Shown here: positions 35,501 to 43,177 of the stretch, piece after piece | Layout of the letters: each line of letters starts with the position of its first letter | Numbering within the stretch: position 1 is the stretch's first letter | From: Verrucomicrobiaceae bacterium | GTDB taxonomy: Bacteria; Verrucomicrobiota; Verrucomicrobiia; Verrucomicrobiales; Verrucomicrobiaceae | Reading direction: 5' to 3' | DNA length: 64,000 bases | Assembly: GCA_016795485.1 (NCBI GenBank) | Contig: JAEUHM010000032.1 | Location: 35,858-99,857, forward strand | Program-made: the position numbers and the translations under genes | Notes under the pieces: generated by a model | What the model saw: the letters and a program-made list of their open reading frames with translations, nothing else | Told to the model about the DNA's origin: nothing | Databases searched by the model: none

Positions 35501-38500
35501 TGAACGGGCACTGTAGCCATCTCCCAGCACCAGGAACTCGCTGCCATTCCATGCCACACTGGTCCAACTGACGAAGCTGTTCGGTGAAGTGCGCTGGGTC
35601 CACGTCGTGCCATCGGCAGAGGTGTAGATGCGGCCAAGCTCGCCAACGGCACACCAGACCGAGCCATTGAAGGTCAATCCCCTGAGGACTGGGTTGCCAG
35701 AGATGGTGCGCTCCGTCCAGGTGCTGCCATTGGTGGAGGTAAAGACTCTCCCGGCCAAAGTCGTGGTGTTGTATCCAATCGCTACAAAGAGAGCGCTTGA
35801 GGCCGCGAGACCGTTGGGAGTGAAGTCTGCCAGAGCCACTTGTGTCCAAGTGATGGCATCTGCTGAATGCCAGAACACATTCGCACCCCAAGCCACGGTG
35901 CGGGTGGCATTTCCAGCCACAACAAGCGGAGTCAAAGTGGTGTTGATGGCTCTTTCCGTCCAGCCAAGGCCGTCTGGAGAGGTCAGCACCAGTCCTGCCC
36001 GCCCAAGTGCCACGAACTGGCTACCCGTCCAGGTGACCGTGTGCAGGTCCTTGCCCGTGCCAGTCATAGTCCGGCTGTTCCAGGTCACTCCGTCCAGTGA
36101 GCCGTAGATGTGGCCAGAAACACCACCGATCATGATGCCTGCGGTGGTGCTGGCTACAGTATGAGTGCGTTCGCCCCTATTCACCACTCGCTCTGTCCAA
36201 GTTATGCCATCGGGCGAGGTGGCAGCTACGCCATCATCACTGACGGCCACAAACTGAGCGCCTGTCCACGCGCACTCTCTCCAACCGTTCACGACTGGAT
36301 TCGTACGCAGAGTCCAAGTGATGCCGTCTGGAGAGGTGTAAATATTGTCTCCGTATCTCTCTAGCGCCACGATCCGACTGCCGTTGTAGCAGAGCGCTGA
36401 AGCGTAGCTCAAGGGTGAACTCTTCTGCACAGCCCAATCCTCAGCATTGGTGCTAGTCATGATGTCACCGAAATTATCCACACTCACCAATGTGCCGTCC
36501 GTCCAAACCAACCTCCGTGCAAAGTCGGGAAGTTTCCTCACCGTCCATGACACCGCGCCGTTTGAAGAAGTGAGCACCACGGGTGAGTCATGCCCATAAC
36601 CCACGGCTATGATGCGGGTGCCGTCCCACACCACATCGTCTATGTCTGCTTCATCATAGCGCTGGCGCACCGTCCAGGACAGACCATCCGTGGAGGTCAC
36701 TACCGTCCCGTTATCTCCAACCGCCACGAATTGCGTGTTTGTCCACACAACATGCTCCAGATCATCTAGGACACCGGAGGTTCTGGGCGTCCATGTGATG
36801 CCGTCCAGGGAACTGTGAATGTTTCCCCCTGCACCCACCGCCACTACGCGAGCATTGGAGCTGGCTATGGCATTAAAGTCACTCGTGGCGGGCAACGGTG
36901 AGCGCGTGACCCAATCCCGACCAAGCGCCGGAGCCGCATCGTTGTCCTTGATTTGGATTCGGCACATTGATGGTGAAGCGATGGTGCCACCAGCAGCGCT
37001 GGCGAGGGTGAGTTCAATGATCTCATCTCCCTCCACTTGCGCGTCATCGGTCACAGGCACATTCAGATTGAATCGCAGGGTGCCCGCCGGAATAACCACC
37101 GCTGATGGTATGGTGTAATCTATGCCCGGCGCTGCTGCCATGCTGTCTCCCGAGGCTAGTGAGCCAAAAGACACTGTGACGGGTGAGGAAGAAGTGCGAT
37201 CCAACTCCAGAGCAATCTGAGCAGAGCCTGCCTCTTCATTCACAACGTAAGTGAAGCGATCAAAGTGAATCTGAGGACTGACATCGCGTATCACCGCTGA
37301 GCGCACGCTATCAAAGCCATTCAAAGCACCTGTAGGCGCGCCCAATGTCACCTGTAGCGTTTCATCTCCTTCCGCCACCGCATCTGTCAGTATGGGGAAG
37401 GCTATCGTCTTGCTGATCTCACCCACGTTGAACGAGACACTCGATCCCGGCACGGTGTAGTCCGCACCTGCTGTCGCACTTCCAGTCAACGTGTAGGGCA
37501 CCGTCACCAAACTCTTGGCCGCAGCACTGAGGCGAACTATGAAACGGGCCGTGCCTTCATCTTCACGAACAAAAACGGGGGTCGTACCAAAATCGACAGT
37601 CAGAGAACTGGCGTCTGAGATCATCAACACGCCGCTCTCTCCACACGCGACAGCCCGATTGTTGAACGAAGCCACGCCCGAGAGCCAGTTGACCACGCCG
37701 GAAGGTCTTTCTGTCCAAGTGATGGCGCTTGCTGTCGAAGTGAAAATAGTGCCACTCACACCCACGACGATGAGTCGACTACCCGTCCACGTCACACCGC
37801 CGAGCCAGTTGGTAGTGCCTATTGTTGCCTTCGTCCAAGTGCTCAGTGTGGTGGAGGTCACGATGGTGCCCTGGGTGCCGACTACTACTGTGGTGCTGGA
37901 GGTCTGAACTGCATCATAGAAGCTGGCTGTTGGCTGTCCTGAAGTCCGTGCGGTCCAGGTGATGCCATCCGTGGAAGTCAGGATTGTGCCTGCGTTCCCC
38001 ACCGCTATCGCTGTCGTGCCCAGCCAGCTTACATTGTTCAGATGCTGTGCGGTGCCGGAGGTCCGGGCTGTCCATGTGATGCCGTCGGGTGAGGTTCTCA
38101 AGAGTCCGCCGTTAGCCACAAAGATGAACTGGCTGCCCGTCCAGCATACTCCGTTGATATGCTGCCCCGTGGTCAGCCCTGAGGTACGGGCCACCCAGTT
38201 GCTGCCATTCAGACTGCTGGAGGTCAGTAGTGTCCCGTTCTCTCCCACGGCCACATGGAACGTGCCACTTGAGGCTACGTTTAGCAGTTTCTGGAAGGTC
38301 GGGGTGAACTGAGTCGTCCAGTTTACCCCATCTGGCGAGGTTATGATCGTACCCTGCTCCCCCACAGCCAAATAAGTGCTGCCCGTCCATATGACAGACT
38401 CCAGGCCAGAGGATGTAGGTGTTGGCACAGCGGTCCAGGCATCTCCTATAGCTGCGCGGACGCGGTCAGAAGAACACAAAAAACCAACAAGAATCCACAA

Positions 38501-38566
38501 GAGCAGGTAGGTGAAATGACGAGATTGGAAGGTGGCGGTTTGCATAAAAGTGCAGAGGTGTGGCAT
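32588..38566 (-). CDS. Giant secreted propeller / Calx-beta / Ig-like repeat protein
   Basis: A 1992-aa protein with a signal peptide (hydrophobic core YLLLWILVGFLCSS, cleavage near residue 39). Residues about 45-320 and 551-1150 are short beta-propeller (BNR/YCF48-like) repeats with the recurring phrase TSPDGITWTxRTSG and AVGxxGTI. Calx-beta-like domains lie at about 320-435 and 436-545 and again at about 1165-1390; Ig-like domains follow to about 1570, with a putative-Ig (cadherin-like) segment after. A C-terminal domain of about 340 residues is unassigned. No LPxTG-like or PEP-CTERM anchor is seen. Starts at 38566 or 38545 are possible; neither has a good ribosome-binding site. The protein is probably surface-exposed or secreted and adhesive or sensory. 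The sigma factor and kinase genes lie just upstream on the same strand. Confidence 0.85.
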   Translation of the reverse strand: MPHLCTFMQTATFQSRHFTYLLLWILVGFLCSSDRVRAAIGDAWTAVPTPTSSGLESVIWTGSTYLAVGEQGTIITSPDGVNWTTQFTPTFQKLLNVASSGTFHVAVGENGTLLTSSSLNGSNWVARTSGLTTGQHINGVCWTGSQFIFVANGGLLRTSPDGITWTARTSGTAQHLNNVSWLGTTAIAVGNAGTILTSTDGITWTARTSGQPTASFYDAVQTSSTTVVVGTQGTIVTSTTLSTWTKATIGTTNWLGGVTWTGSRLIVVGVSGTIFTSTASAITWTERPSGVVNWLSGVASFNNRAVACGESGVLMISDASSLTVDFGTTPVFVREDEGTARFIVRLSAAAKSLVTVPYTLTGSATAGADYTVPGSSVSFNVGEISKTIAFPILTDAVAEGDETLQVTLGAPTGALNGFDSVRSAVIRDVSPQIHFDRFTYVVNEEAGSAQIALELDRTSSSPVTVSFGSLASGDSMAAAPGIDYTIPSAVVIPAGTLRFNLNVPVTDDAQVEGDEIIELTLASAAGGTIASPSMCRIQIKDNDAAPALGRDWVTRSPLPATSDFNAIASSNARVVAVGAGGNIHSSLDGITWTPRTSGVLDDLEHVVWTNTQFVAVGDNGTVVTSTDGLSWTVRQRYDEADIDDVVWDGTRIIAVGYGHDSPVVLTSSNGAVSWTVRKLPDFARRLVWTDGTLVSVDNFGDIMTSTNAEDWAVQKSSPLSYASALCYNGSRIVALERYGDNIYTSPDGITWTLRTNPVVNGWRECAWTGAQFVAVSDDGVAATSPDGITWTERVVNRGERTHTVASTTAGIMIGGVSGHIYGSLDGVTWNSRTMTGTGKDLHTVTWTGSQFVALGRAGLVLTSPDGLGWTERAINTTLTPLVVAGNATRTVAWGANVFWHSADAITWTQVALADFTPNGLAASSALFVAIGYNTTTLAGRVFTSTNGSTWTERTISGNPVLRGLTFNGSVWCAVGELGRIYTSADGTTWTQRTSPNSFVSWTSVAWNGSEFLVLGDGYSARSTNGVTWTLDSGDVLIGYEVLAAGSLFVSSSHFTGQFSVTAQPGKIARTLPLLPPEELSDFVIIDPDEDTAPAMAWNGTRLVAVGPAGRILTSQGNDPRMLLAHFQIPSTSVTEGQTNISVVVEMGDASSSTISIPFYLGGGATAGTDVILHTNSPLVFNPGQTTKTITLSVPEDMENEAAEVAVISLGTPTGAQTVTLVTPLNHNLNIAANTTRTVQFSSVSSGLTEEATNHNVAVTLSKPATSQIVVPLLMVAGSATAGVDYNILLPWIVFNPGESTRNLPIQVLEDLWSESDETVGLTLGSPFGTNTLTGTNTTHIVTITDDDLAPVILSQSPPQVVVSSGTVTLSATASGAGSLQWQWFKNGDAISPGGSEQQLTLAGLNPNEAHDYKVRVTNSFGTAISSNIQVTVLPAVGQTVPVKRGATATFSMNVHGSGLSYQWTRNGSDIGPSGGFLGAQTSILSFTASDANVGDYRCRVSIGSQSATSGPSTLVVPSLSQVDPVFFGAHLLGEELNFNVSASDYPSGIIVSGLPPGVFFDTALSSIRGRARKVGTYSVRIQAQNVEGSGIPFIGTLTILPVPASLLGNYVARIQPDSAINGGLGARLDLTMLSTAMLTGKYTSRSISVPIIADVTTSLSGSSTAMFQAIDPVGGLLSFNVQIQQSGERFGVEVTNSSSHTVNSVGWRNVWTSKNRPASHYRGYHTLLLPAASGESMPQGFGFGTLTVTATGTSTTVLKCGDGAASTSNAFISPSGEIFFQHPLYTGSGSVSGTLEIIEDPGALYANNLLSGTATWTRLPQPPGTRAYPAGFQVGPDVLAIRGSRYAALPAGRNILDVADAADNALVQFTHSSAMGIHDASTNIRLGRTNIIRLYPAGDPANPARITLTVNPSTGTFTSTCTLLDPDPLNPVLKVKRLVTSYGVIIRDVAADTRSGYGWFTLPDLANPVAMPPTNSLNSPIRSGAVHFVPIY

Positions 38567-38626
38567 TATTTCTAACTACTGATTTTCTGGCTTAACGTTA
38601 CAGTGTGAATAAGTATTTTGTTTCGG

Positions 38627-39364
38627 CTAGGTTAATCCGAGGACTTCTTGCAACTCCGCGTCTACTGAGTCGGCCTTGCCCACAGTCTCGGCTATCACTT
38701 CACGGATGGTTGCAGCCAGACGCTTTTTCAGTCTAACTAGTCCTACCCTGACAGATGTCTCGCTTACCCCGAGTTCCTGGGCCAATATTTTGTGGGAGCC
38801 GTATTCCGTCTTACCTGCATCCAGTTGCACTGCAAGCCGCGAGAAAAGCTCTGCTTCTCCTCTAGCCGCATAGTCCGCACTGAGACGTTGCATGGCCAGG
38901 TCCATGATGAGCGCCAGCCAGCGTTGGTTAAAAAGGCGCTCCGGAGTGGCATTGTGAGACGGCTCCAAACTCTCTGAGCCAAGACGAGTCTCCGCCCATG
39001 CCACATGCAGTGGCAGGTGCAGTGCCCCGTTTCCCCGTTTCGGAGTAACCCTTGCCGAGTGCTCGGCAAACACAAAATGCTTCAAACTTGTGAGAAGGTA
39101 GTTCCGCAGACGTCCCTTGTGACGGTCAATACGGGAGAAACTGTCGTGCCTTAGCATCCGGACAAAAAATCCTTGCGTTAGATCTTCTGCATCCTCGGGG
39201 GTATGGCCGCTACCACGCAAATAGGCATAGACAGGATACCAATAGCCTGAGCAGAGCATGGACAGAGCTTGTTGCTTGTGGTCGTCACTGCCAGACCGGC
39301 AGGCTTCCACCCAGTCCCAGTTGGTTGGAGGGAAACCTTTGTCTCGCTGCATTGGGGTACCCAT
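38627..39364 (-). CDS. ECF-like RNA polymerase sigma factor
   Basis: A 245-aa sigma-70-family protein. Region 2 covers about residues 20-100 (YAYLRGSGHTPEDAEDLTQGFF, then SFSRIDRHKGRLRNYLLTSL) and region 4 about 165-225 (LAQELGVSETSVRVGLVRLKKRL, a helix-turn-helix). The linker is longer than in standard ECF factors. It follows the kinase gene by only 3 bp, so the two are probably co-transcribed; ECF factors paired with Ser/Thr kinases are known in Planctomycetes and relatives and are thought to be controlled by phosphorylation. It may drive the adjacent 1992-aa protein gene 60 bp downstream; this is inferred from position only. ATG 39352 is an alternative start. Confidence 0.85.
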   Translation of the reverse strand: MGTPMQRDKGFPPTNWDWVEACRSGSDDHKQQALSMLCSGYWYPVYAYLRGSGHTPEDAEDLTQGFFVRMLRHDSFSRIDRHKGRLRNYLLTSLKHFVFAEHSARVTPKRGNGALHLPLHVAWAETRLGSESLEPSHNATPERLFNQRWLALIMDLAMQRLSADYAARGEAELFSRLAVQLDAGKTEYGSHKILAQELGVSETSVRVGLVRLKKRLAATIREVIAETVGKADSVDAELQEVLGLT

Positions 39365-39367
39365 GGC

Positions 39368-40597
39368 TCAATCCTTTACCGCCAGTGTGACTAGAACTGC
39401 TATGCACACCACTATGGTGACATAGCTCAGCACGATCGAGCGCCCGGATGGTCTACGGCCTGACTGCTTGTACCGTAGCCATGTCCGCCACAGAAGAGCG
39501 CTCCAGGCACCTATCATGAGGAGATTACACATCACCAGGGCCAAGGCCGAATCGTACAACTTGGAGCCTGGGCCGGCTGGAAAAGAGAACATATCCCTGT
39601 CACCCATGGCTATGAGGAAACACTGGATGAAGAAGAAACCCGCTCCTGTGGCCACCAGTAGCCATATCTCCCGCGCGGCCTGACTCGTCCCACCTGGACT
39701 ACGCTTTTGGATGCTGCTCAGCGGAGTGTCCTCCCACTCCACCACTATTTCTTCCAGCACCTGCCTAAACTCACCCGCAGACGACCACCGGCTGGCAGGA
39801 TCATGCGCCAGGGCACGGTGCAGCGCTTCATTCAGCCTCGTACAGTCCCTGCCTGCCACCACCACCGGCGGGAAGACACCATGTGGAGGAAAGCCCATGA
39901 GCATCTCATACAGCAGCACCCCCAGCGAGTACACATCCTCGGTGGCAGATGCCTCCGTCACCCCCTTGAGCCGCTCCGGTGGCATATACGCCAAAGAGCC
40001 AGCATGAGCCAGAGTCCTCTGCGTAAGGCGCGTCTCCAGTTGCATCTGCCGGATGGATGCTATGCCAAAGTCCAGCAGCCAGGTATGCCCCCGCTCATCC
40101 ATCAGCACGTTGGACGGCTTCACATCGCGATGAAAAACGCCTCTCTCATGAGCGTGACCGAGTGCTGAAGCACACTGGATGGCTATGGTGAGGGAAGTTG
40201 GTGCGTCAAACGGCCCACCCTTGAGAAGTTCCGCCAGATTTGGCGCATCAATGTACTCCAGCACGAGGTAAGCCCGTCCTTCCAGCAGGCCAAAGTCATA
40301 CACATGAATGATATGGGGGTGCGTCAGCTCTGCTATGCCCCGGCCTTCCCGCCTCAGAACGCTAGCCATGTCCTTACCCGTTTCGTTGCTCGGACCGAGC
40401 ACCTTTATGGCTACCGAGCGACCCAGAGAAAGCTGCCGGGCCAGATAAACCCATGACGTGCCGCCGATCCCTAACAAACGCAGCAACTCATAGCCGGGAA
40501 TGCGCACCTTCCACTCCATCAAGTAGGTCATTGCAGCAGTATACTCAGGGTCACTTACCAGGACATTTAGCAGTTCGTCTGAAGGAGAGAGATGCAT
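39368..40597 (-). CDS. Transmembrane Hanks-type Ser/Thr protein kinase
   Basis: A 409-aa kinase. The kinase domain (about 36-295) has the glycine loop GIGGTSWVY (43-51), VAIK (Lys65), HRDVKPSNVL (Asp158), DFGIAS (Asp176) and APE-like MPPERLKG, so all catalytic elements are intact. The C-terminus carries three hydrophobic segments (about 308-332, 345-370 and 385-406) that anchor it in the membrane with little extracytoplasmic domain. It begins an operon with the sigma factor (3-bp gap). The small-peptide copy 2 gene lies downstream of its promoter region on the same strand, 81 bp upstream of this start. The likely function is signal input to the sigma factor. Confidence 0.92.
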   Translation of the reverse strand: MHLSPSDELLNVLVSDPEYTAAMTYLMEWKVRIPGYELLRLLGIGGTSWVYLARQLSLGRSVAIKVLGPSNETGKDMASVLRREGRGIAELTHPHIIHVYDFGLLEGRAYLVLEYIDAPNLAELLKGGPFDAPTSLTIAIQCASALGHAHERGVFHRDVKPSNVLMDERGHTWLLDFGIASIRQMQLETRLTQRTLAHAGSLAYMPPERLKGVTEASATEDVYSLGVLLYEMLMGFPPHGVFPPVVVAGRDCTRLNEALHRALAHDPASRWSSAGEFRQVLEEIVVEWEDTPLSSIQKRSPGGTSQAAREIWLLVATGAGFFFIQCFLIAMGDRDMFSFPAGPGSKLYDSALALVMCNLLMIGAWSALLWRTWLRYKQSGRRPSGRSIVLSYVTIVVCIAVLVTLAVKD

Positions 40598-40678
40598 ACC
40601 TGGAATAGAGATAGGTCGTAAGGAGCCGTCAAGCCAAGGAACTCATTACCGCAGTGGAACTCATCCTGCTGTTCACCC

Positions 40679-40909
40679 CTACGCGCGGTAGGTTTTGGTG
40701 AAAGTAATGGTGGCCCCGGTGTTGTAGTGGGCGCGGTAGGTGACGACTCTCACCTCGTAGCTGAAGGGACGGCCACAGTGGTCATAAGCATAGCGGCACT
40801 CGGTACGGGCGCAGACCACACAGGTGGACACCACATAGGGTGCGCAGTGACCAGCTTGCAAAGTAGGAGCAGCAGTGGCGAGGATAAGGAAGGCGAGAAG
40901 TGTTTTCAT
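40679..40909 (-). CDS. Small secreted Cys-rich peptide, copy 2
   Basis: A 76-aa paralogue of the peptide at 32204-32434, with the same signal peptide, the same five Cys in the mature part and the same C-terminus TFTKTYRA; it differs at about five positions (for example Phe for Leu at 7 and His for Tyr at 21). Copy 2 ends in TAG where copy 1 ends in TAA. It lies just upstream of the kinase gene on the same strand. The function is unknown. Confidence 0.7.
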   Translation of the reverse strand: MKTLLAFLILATAAPTLQAGHCAPYVVSTCVVCARTECRYAYDHCGRPFSYEVRVVTYRAHYNTGATITFTKTYRA

Positions 40910-41000
40910 GGCGATGATAGTGTTGATGATTGAGTTTCACACAGCGTGATTGCCGTGTTCAAAAGCTCAATCGCCAGACCTAGAGGTTTGATTGAAAAAA
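40680..41000. repeat. 321-bp direct repeat, copy 2
   Basis: The partner of 32205-32525, same orientation, no indels. Similarity stops abruptly at both ends: just before the stop codon on the left, and after the run of A following GGTTTGATTG on the right. Recombination between the copies would delete or circularise the 8.5-kb segment between them. Confidence 0.92.
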
Positions 41001-41134
41001 ATGTGAGGATTCTCGAAGAGGCGCTAGGATGCCCTTTATGGGGTGTCTTGGTATCGTAGCCCGACGCAAACGGTGTTTCGTTCGTTTATGCGAGTTTGCG
41101 AGTTCCGATGTTTACTTGGCAATCAACGGATTAA

Positions 41135-41419
41135 ATGTTTAGGCGTATGCGAGAACGTTCATATCACTCACCTATACGCCCATGGTTGCGTTGGCCTGCG
41201 AGGGTCGCTGGGGCATTGATGGTGGCTGTGTTTTTGTTCAGTGGATTCGTTGGCGGCGAGTGGAAGCTTAGGACGCTCTCAACGGGTTTGTTCCTGATCT
41301 TGATTGGATTCCAAACCCCTCAACTTAGACAAGACACGCTCAATCCCAAAACAGGTCTCATTATCACATTGGTGGCACTGATCCTCTTCGGGTTGACGTC
41401 TTATTGGCTGTCTCACTAG
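41135..41419 (+). CDS. Hypothetical small membrane protein
   Basis: A 94-aa protein I cannot assign. It has a basic N-terminus (MFRRMRERSYHSPIRPWLRW) and three hydrophobic stretches (VAGALMVAVFLFSGFVGG, LSTGLFLILIGFQ and GLIITLVALILFGLTSYWL). It is probably an inner-membrane protein. It is flanked by unrelated genes and converges with folA, 47 bp apart. A shorter start at ATG 41147 is possible. Confidence 0.55.
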   Translation: MFRRMRERSYHSPIRPWLRWPARVAGALMVAVFLFSGFVGGEWKLRTLSTGLFLILIGFQTPQLRQDTLNPKTGLIITLVALILFGLTSYWLSH

Positions 41420-41466
41420 TGGGGCACCACTGAGGGAAGAGCCAAACGTTGAAGCAGGAGAATGGT

Positions 41467-41967
41467 TTACTCGGTGGCCATGTTTGGGCCGATGGCTTCA
41501 TAACGGCGGAACTGGAGGCCGGGGGAGGACTTGAGGAGGGTGGGGGCGTGGAAATGGGACTCAAAGTCGGGCATGAGGGCATCGCCTTCATGGGGTTGCT
41601 CGACGTAGGTGAGGATGAGTTCCTGGCACTGAGGCAGGAGTTGGCGGAACAGCGCGGCTCCTCCGATAAGGTAGACGACTTGGCCCTCTGGGATGAGGGT
41701 CTGGAGTTCGGCGATGTCGCGAATGACTTCGAGGCCTTCAGTGGCTTGCATGGTGCGGCTGAGGACGATGTTGCGCCTCTTGGGCAGTGGTTTGCCAATG
41801 GAATCGTAAGTCTTGCGGCCCATGAGAATGGGGTGGCCGAGGGTGGTCTCTTTGAAGAACTTCAGATCTTCTGGCAGGTGCCAGGGGAGTTTTCCGTCTT
41901 TCCCAATCACACGATTGCTGGCCATGGCAACGATGGCAATGAGGCGGGGTGGGGTTTGGGTGTTCAT
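41467..41967 (-). CDS. folA: Dihydrofolate reductase
   Basis: A 166-aa enzyme that reduces dihydrofolate to tetrahydrofolate with NADPH. Family features: LIAIVAMASNRVIGKDGKLPWHLPEDLKFF at the N-terminus (substrate site, Asp equivalent in PEDL), MGRKTYDSIGKPLPKRRNIVLSR and VYLIGGAALFRQLLP (NADPH loop). Length is typical of bacterial DHFR. It is encoded alone, without thyA, and is divergent from the D-threonine-aldolase-like gene (82 bp to its preferred start). Confidence 0.96.
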   Translation of the reverse strand: MNTQTPPRLIAIVAMASNRVIGKDGKLPWHLPEDLKFFKETTLGHPILMGRKTYDSIGKPLPKRRNIVLSRTMQATEGLEVIRDIAELQTLIPEGQVVYLIGGAALFRQLLPQCQELILTYVEQPHEGDALMPDFESHFHAPTLLKSSPGLQFRRYEAIGPNMATE

Positions 41968-42049
41968 GGACGTTCTCTATCGTCTGCTGTGAGAGGTGCA
42001 AGTCTGGTGGTTGCCGGAAGTGAGGTTCAATGCCAGTCGTATGGGCATT

Positions 42050-43159
42050 ATGACCCACGCGTGGTATCACATCGAAGACGAAATCAAGCTGCCAACCCCA
42101 AGCCTGCTGTTCTACTTGGACCGCATCGAGCACAACTTGCAGAAGATGATCGAGATAGCCGGAGGTCCAGAACGCCTGAGGCCGCATGTGAAGACGCACA
42201 AGTGTGATAGGCTGATCCAACGCCAAGTGGAGCTGGGTATCAGTAAATTCAAGTGCTCGACCATCGCTGAGGCAGAAATGGTGGCTGCTGCGGGTGGCAA
42301 GGATGTGATGGTGGCGATGCCGTGCGTGGGGGCGAATGCGGGGCGCTTGGTGAAGCTGGCTCTGGCGTATCCAGAAGTGCGGTTTTCGACCATTGCGGAT
42401 GACGAGGAGACGATTCGCTTCCTTGCGGCTGCGGCTCAGCAAGCGCGGGTGGATCTACCGGTGTATCTGGAACTGGACTGCGGAATGGGTCGGACGGGAA
42501 TCGTGCCTGGGACTCAAGCTCTTTATTTGGCTAAGGTGATCCGAGACACGCCTCGTCTAGGTTTAGCGGGTCTTCACGCCTACGATGGGCACATTCACGC
42601 GGAGAGTCTGGAGGAGCGTGAGAAGCAGTGTATTTCGGCTTTTGAGAAGGTGTTGGCGTTCCGCGACGAACTGCAAGGGCAGGGGATCATCGTGAAAGAA
42701 CTGGTAGCCGGTGGCTCGCCCACGTTTGGCATTCACGCCCGCTATCCAGATCGAGTGTTGAGCCCTGGCACGACAGTGCTATGGGACTTTGGCTACGGTG
42801 ACAAGCACCCGGACCTGCCATTCCTGCCTGCGGCGGTTCTGTTGACCCGTGTCATTAGCAAGCCAAGCACGGATCGGATCACGGTTGATCTCGGGCATAA
42901 GTCGGTAGCGCCAGAAAATCCGCATCCACGTGTTAAGTTTGAGGAGGAGCCAGAGGCTGAGTTTGTCATGCAGAGCGAGGAGCACTTGGTGATGAAGGTG
43001 GACCAACGCGAGCGTTTCCTGATAGGACAAGCTCTGCATGGGATTCCTCGTCACGTGTGCCCCACGGTGTCGATGCATGGCGAGGCGTATGTGATCGCGA
43101 ATGGACAGGTGGTGGACACTTGGCCGATCACGGCAAGGAATCGCCGGATCACAGTGTGA
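42050..43159 (+). CDS. D-threonine aldolase-like PLP enzyme (alanine racemase-fold)
   Basis: A 369-aa fold-type III PLP enzyme of the D-TA/DSD family. The opening WYHIEDEIKLPTPSLLFYLDRI and RPHVKTHKC (PLP-binding Lys) are diagnostic; VYLELDCGMGRTGI and GGSPTFGIH follow; the C-terminal motif VPRHVCPTV-like IPRHVCPTVSMHG supplies the His and Cys metal ligands of D-threonine aldolase/D-serine dehydratase-type enzymes. It probably cleaves or dehydrates a D-3-hydroxy amino acid. The start is taken as ATG 42050 (MTHAWY), with ATG 42041 nearby; the longer frame from GTG 41996 has no family support. It is divergent from folA. Confidence 0.88.
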   Translation: MTHAWYHIEDEIKLPTPSLLFYLDRIEHNLQKMIEIAGGPERLRPHVKTHKCDRLIQRQVELGISKFKCSTIAEAEMVAAAGGKDVMVAMPCVGANAGRLVKLALAYPEVRFSTIADDEETIRFLAAAAQQARVDLPVYLELDCGMGRTGIVPGTQALYLAKVIRDTPRLGLAGLHAYDGHIHAESLEEREKQCISAFEKVLAFRDELQGQGIIVKELVAGGSPTFGIHARYPDRVLSPGTTVLWDFGYGDKHPDLPFLPAAVLLTRVISKPSTDRITVDLGHKSVAPENPHPRVKFEEEPEAEFVMQSEEHLVMKVDQRERFLIGQALHGIPRHVCPTVSMHGEAYVIANGQVVDTWPITARNRRITV

Positions 43160-43177
43160 GATGTAGAAGAGCTCAGG

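Noticed and set aside
32205..41000. Composite transposon or integrated element bounded by the 321-bp repeats
   Set aside because: No transposase or integrase, no terminal inverted repeats and no target duplication; base composition appears like that of the surroundings.
41449..42207. 252-aa plus-strand frame antisense to folA
   Set aside because: Shadow of the well-supported dihydrofolate reductase gene; its Gly/Glu-rich composition has no family features.
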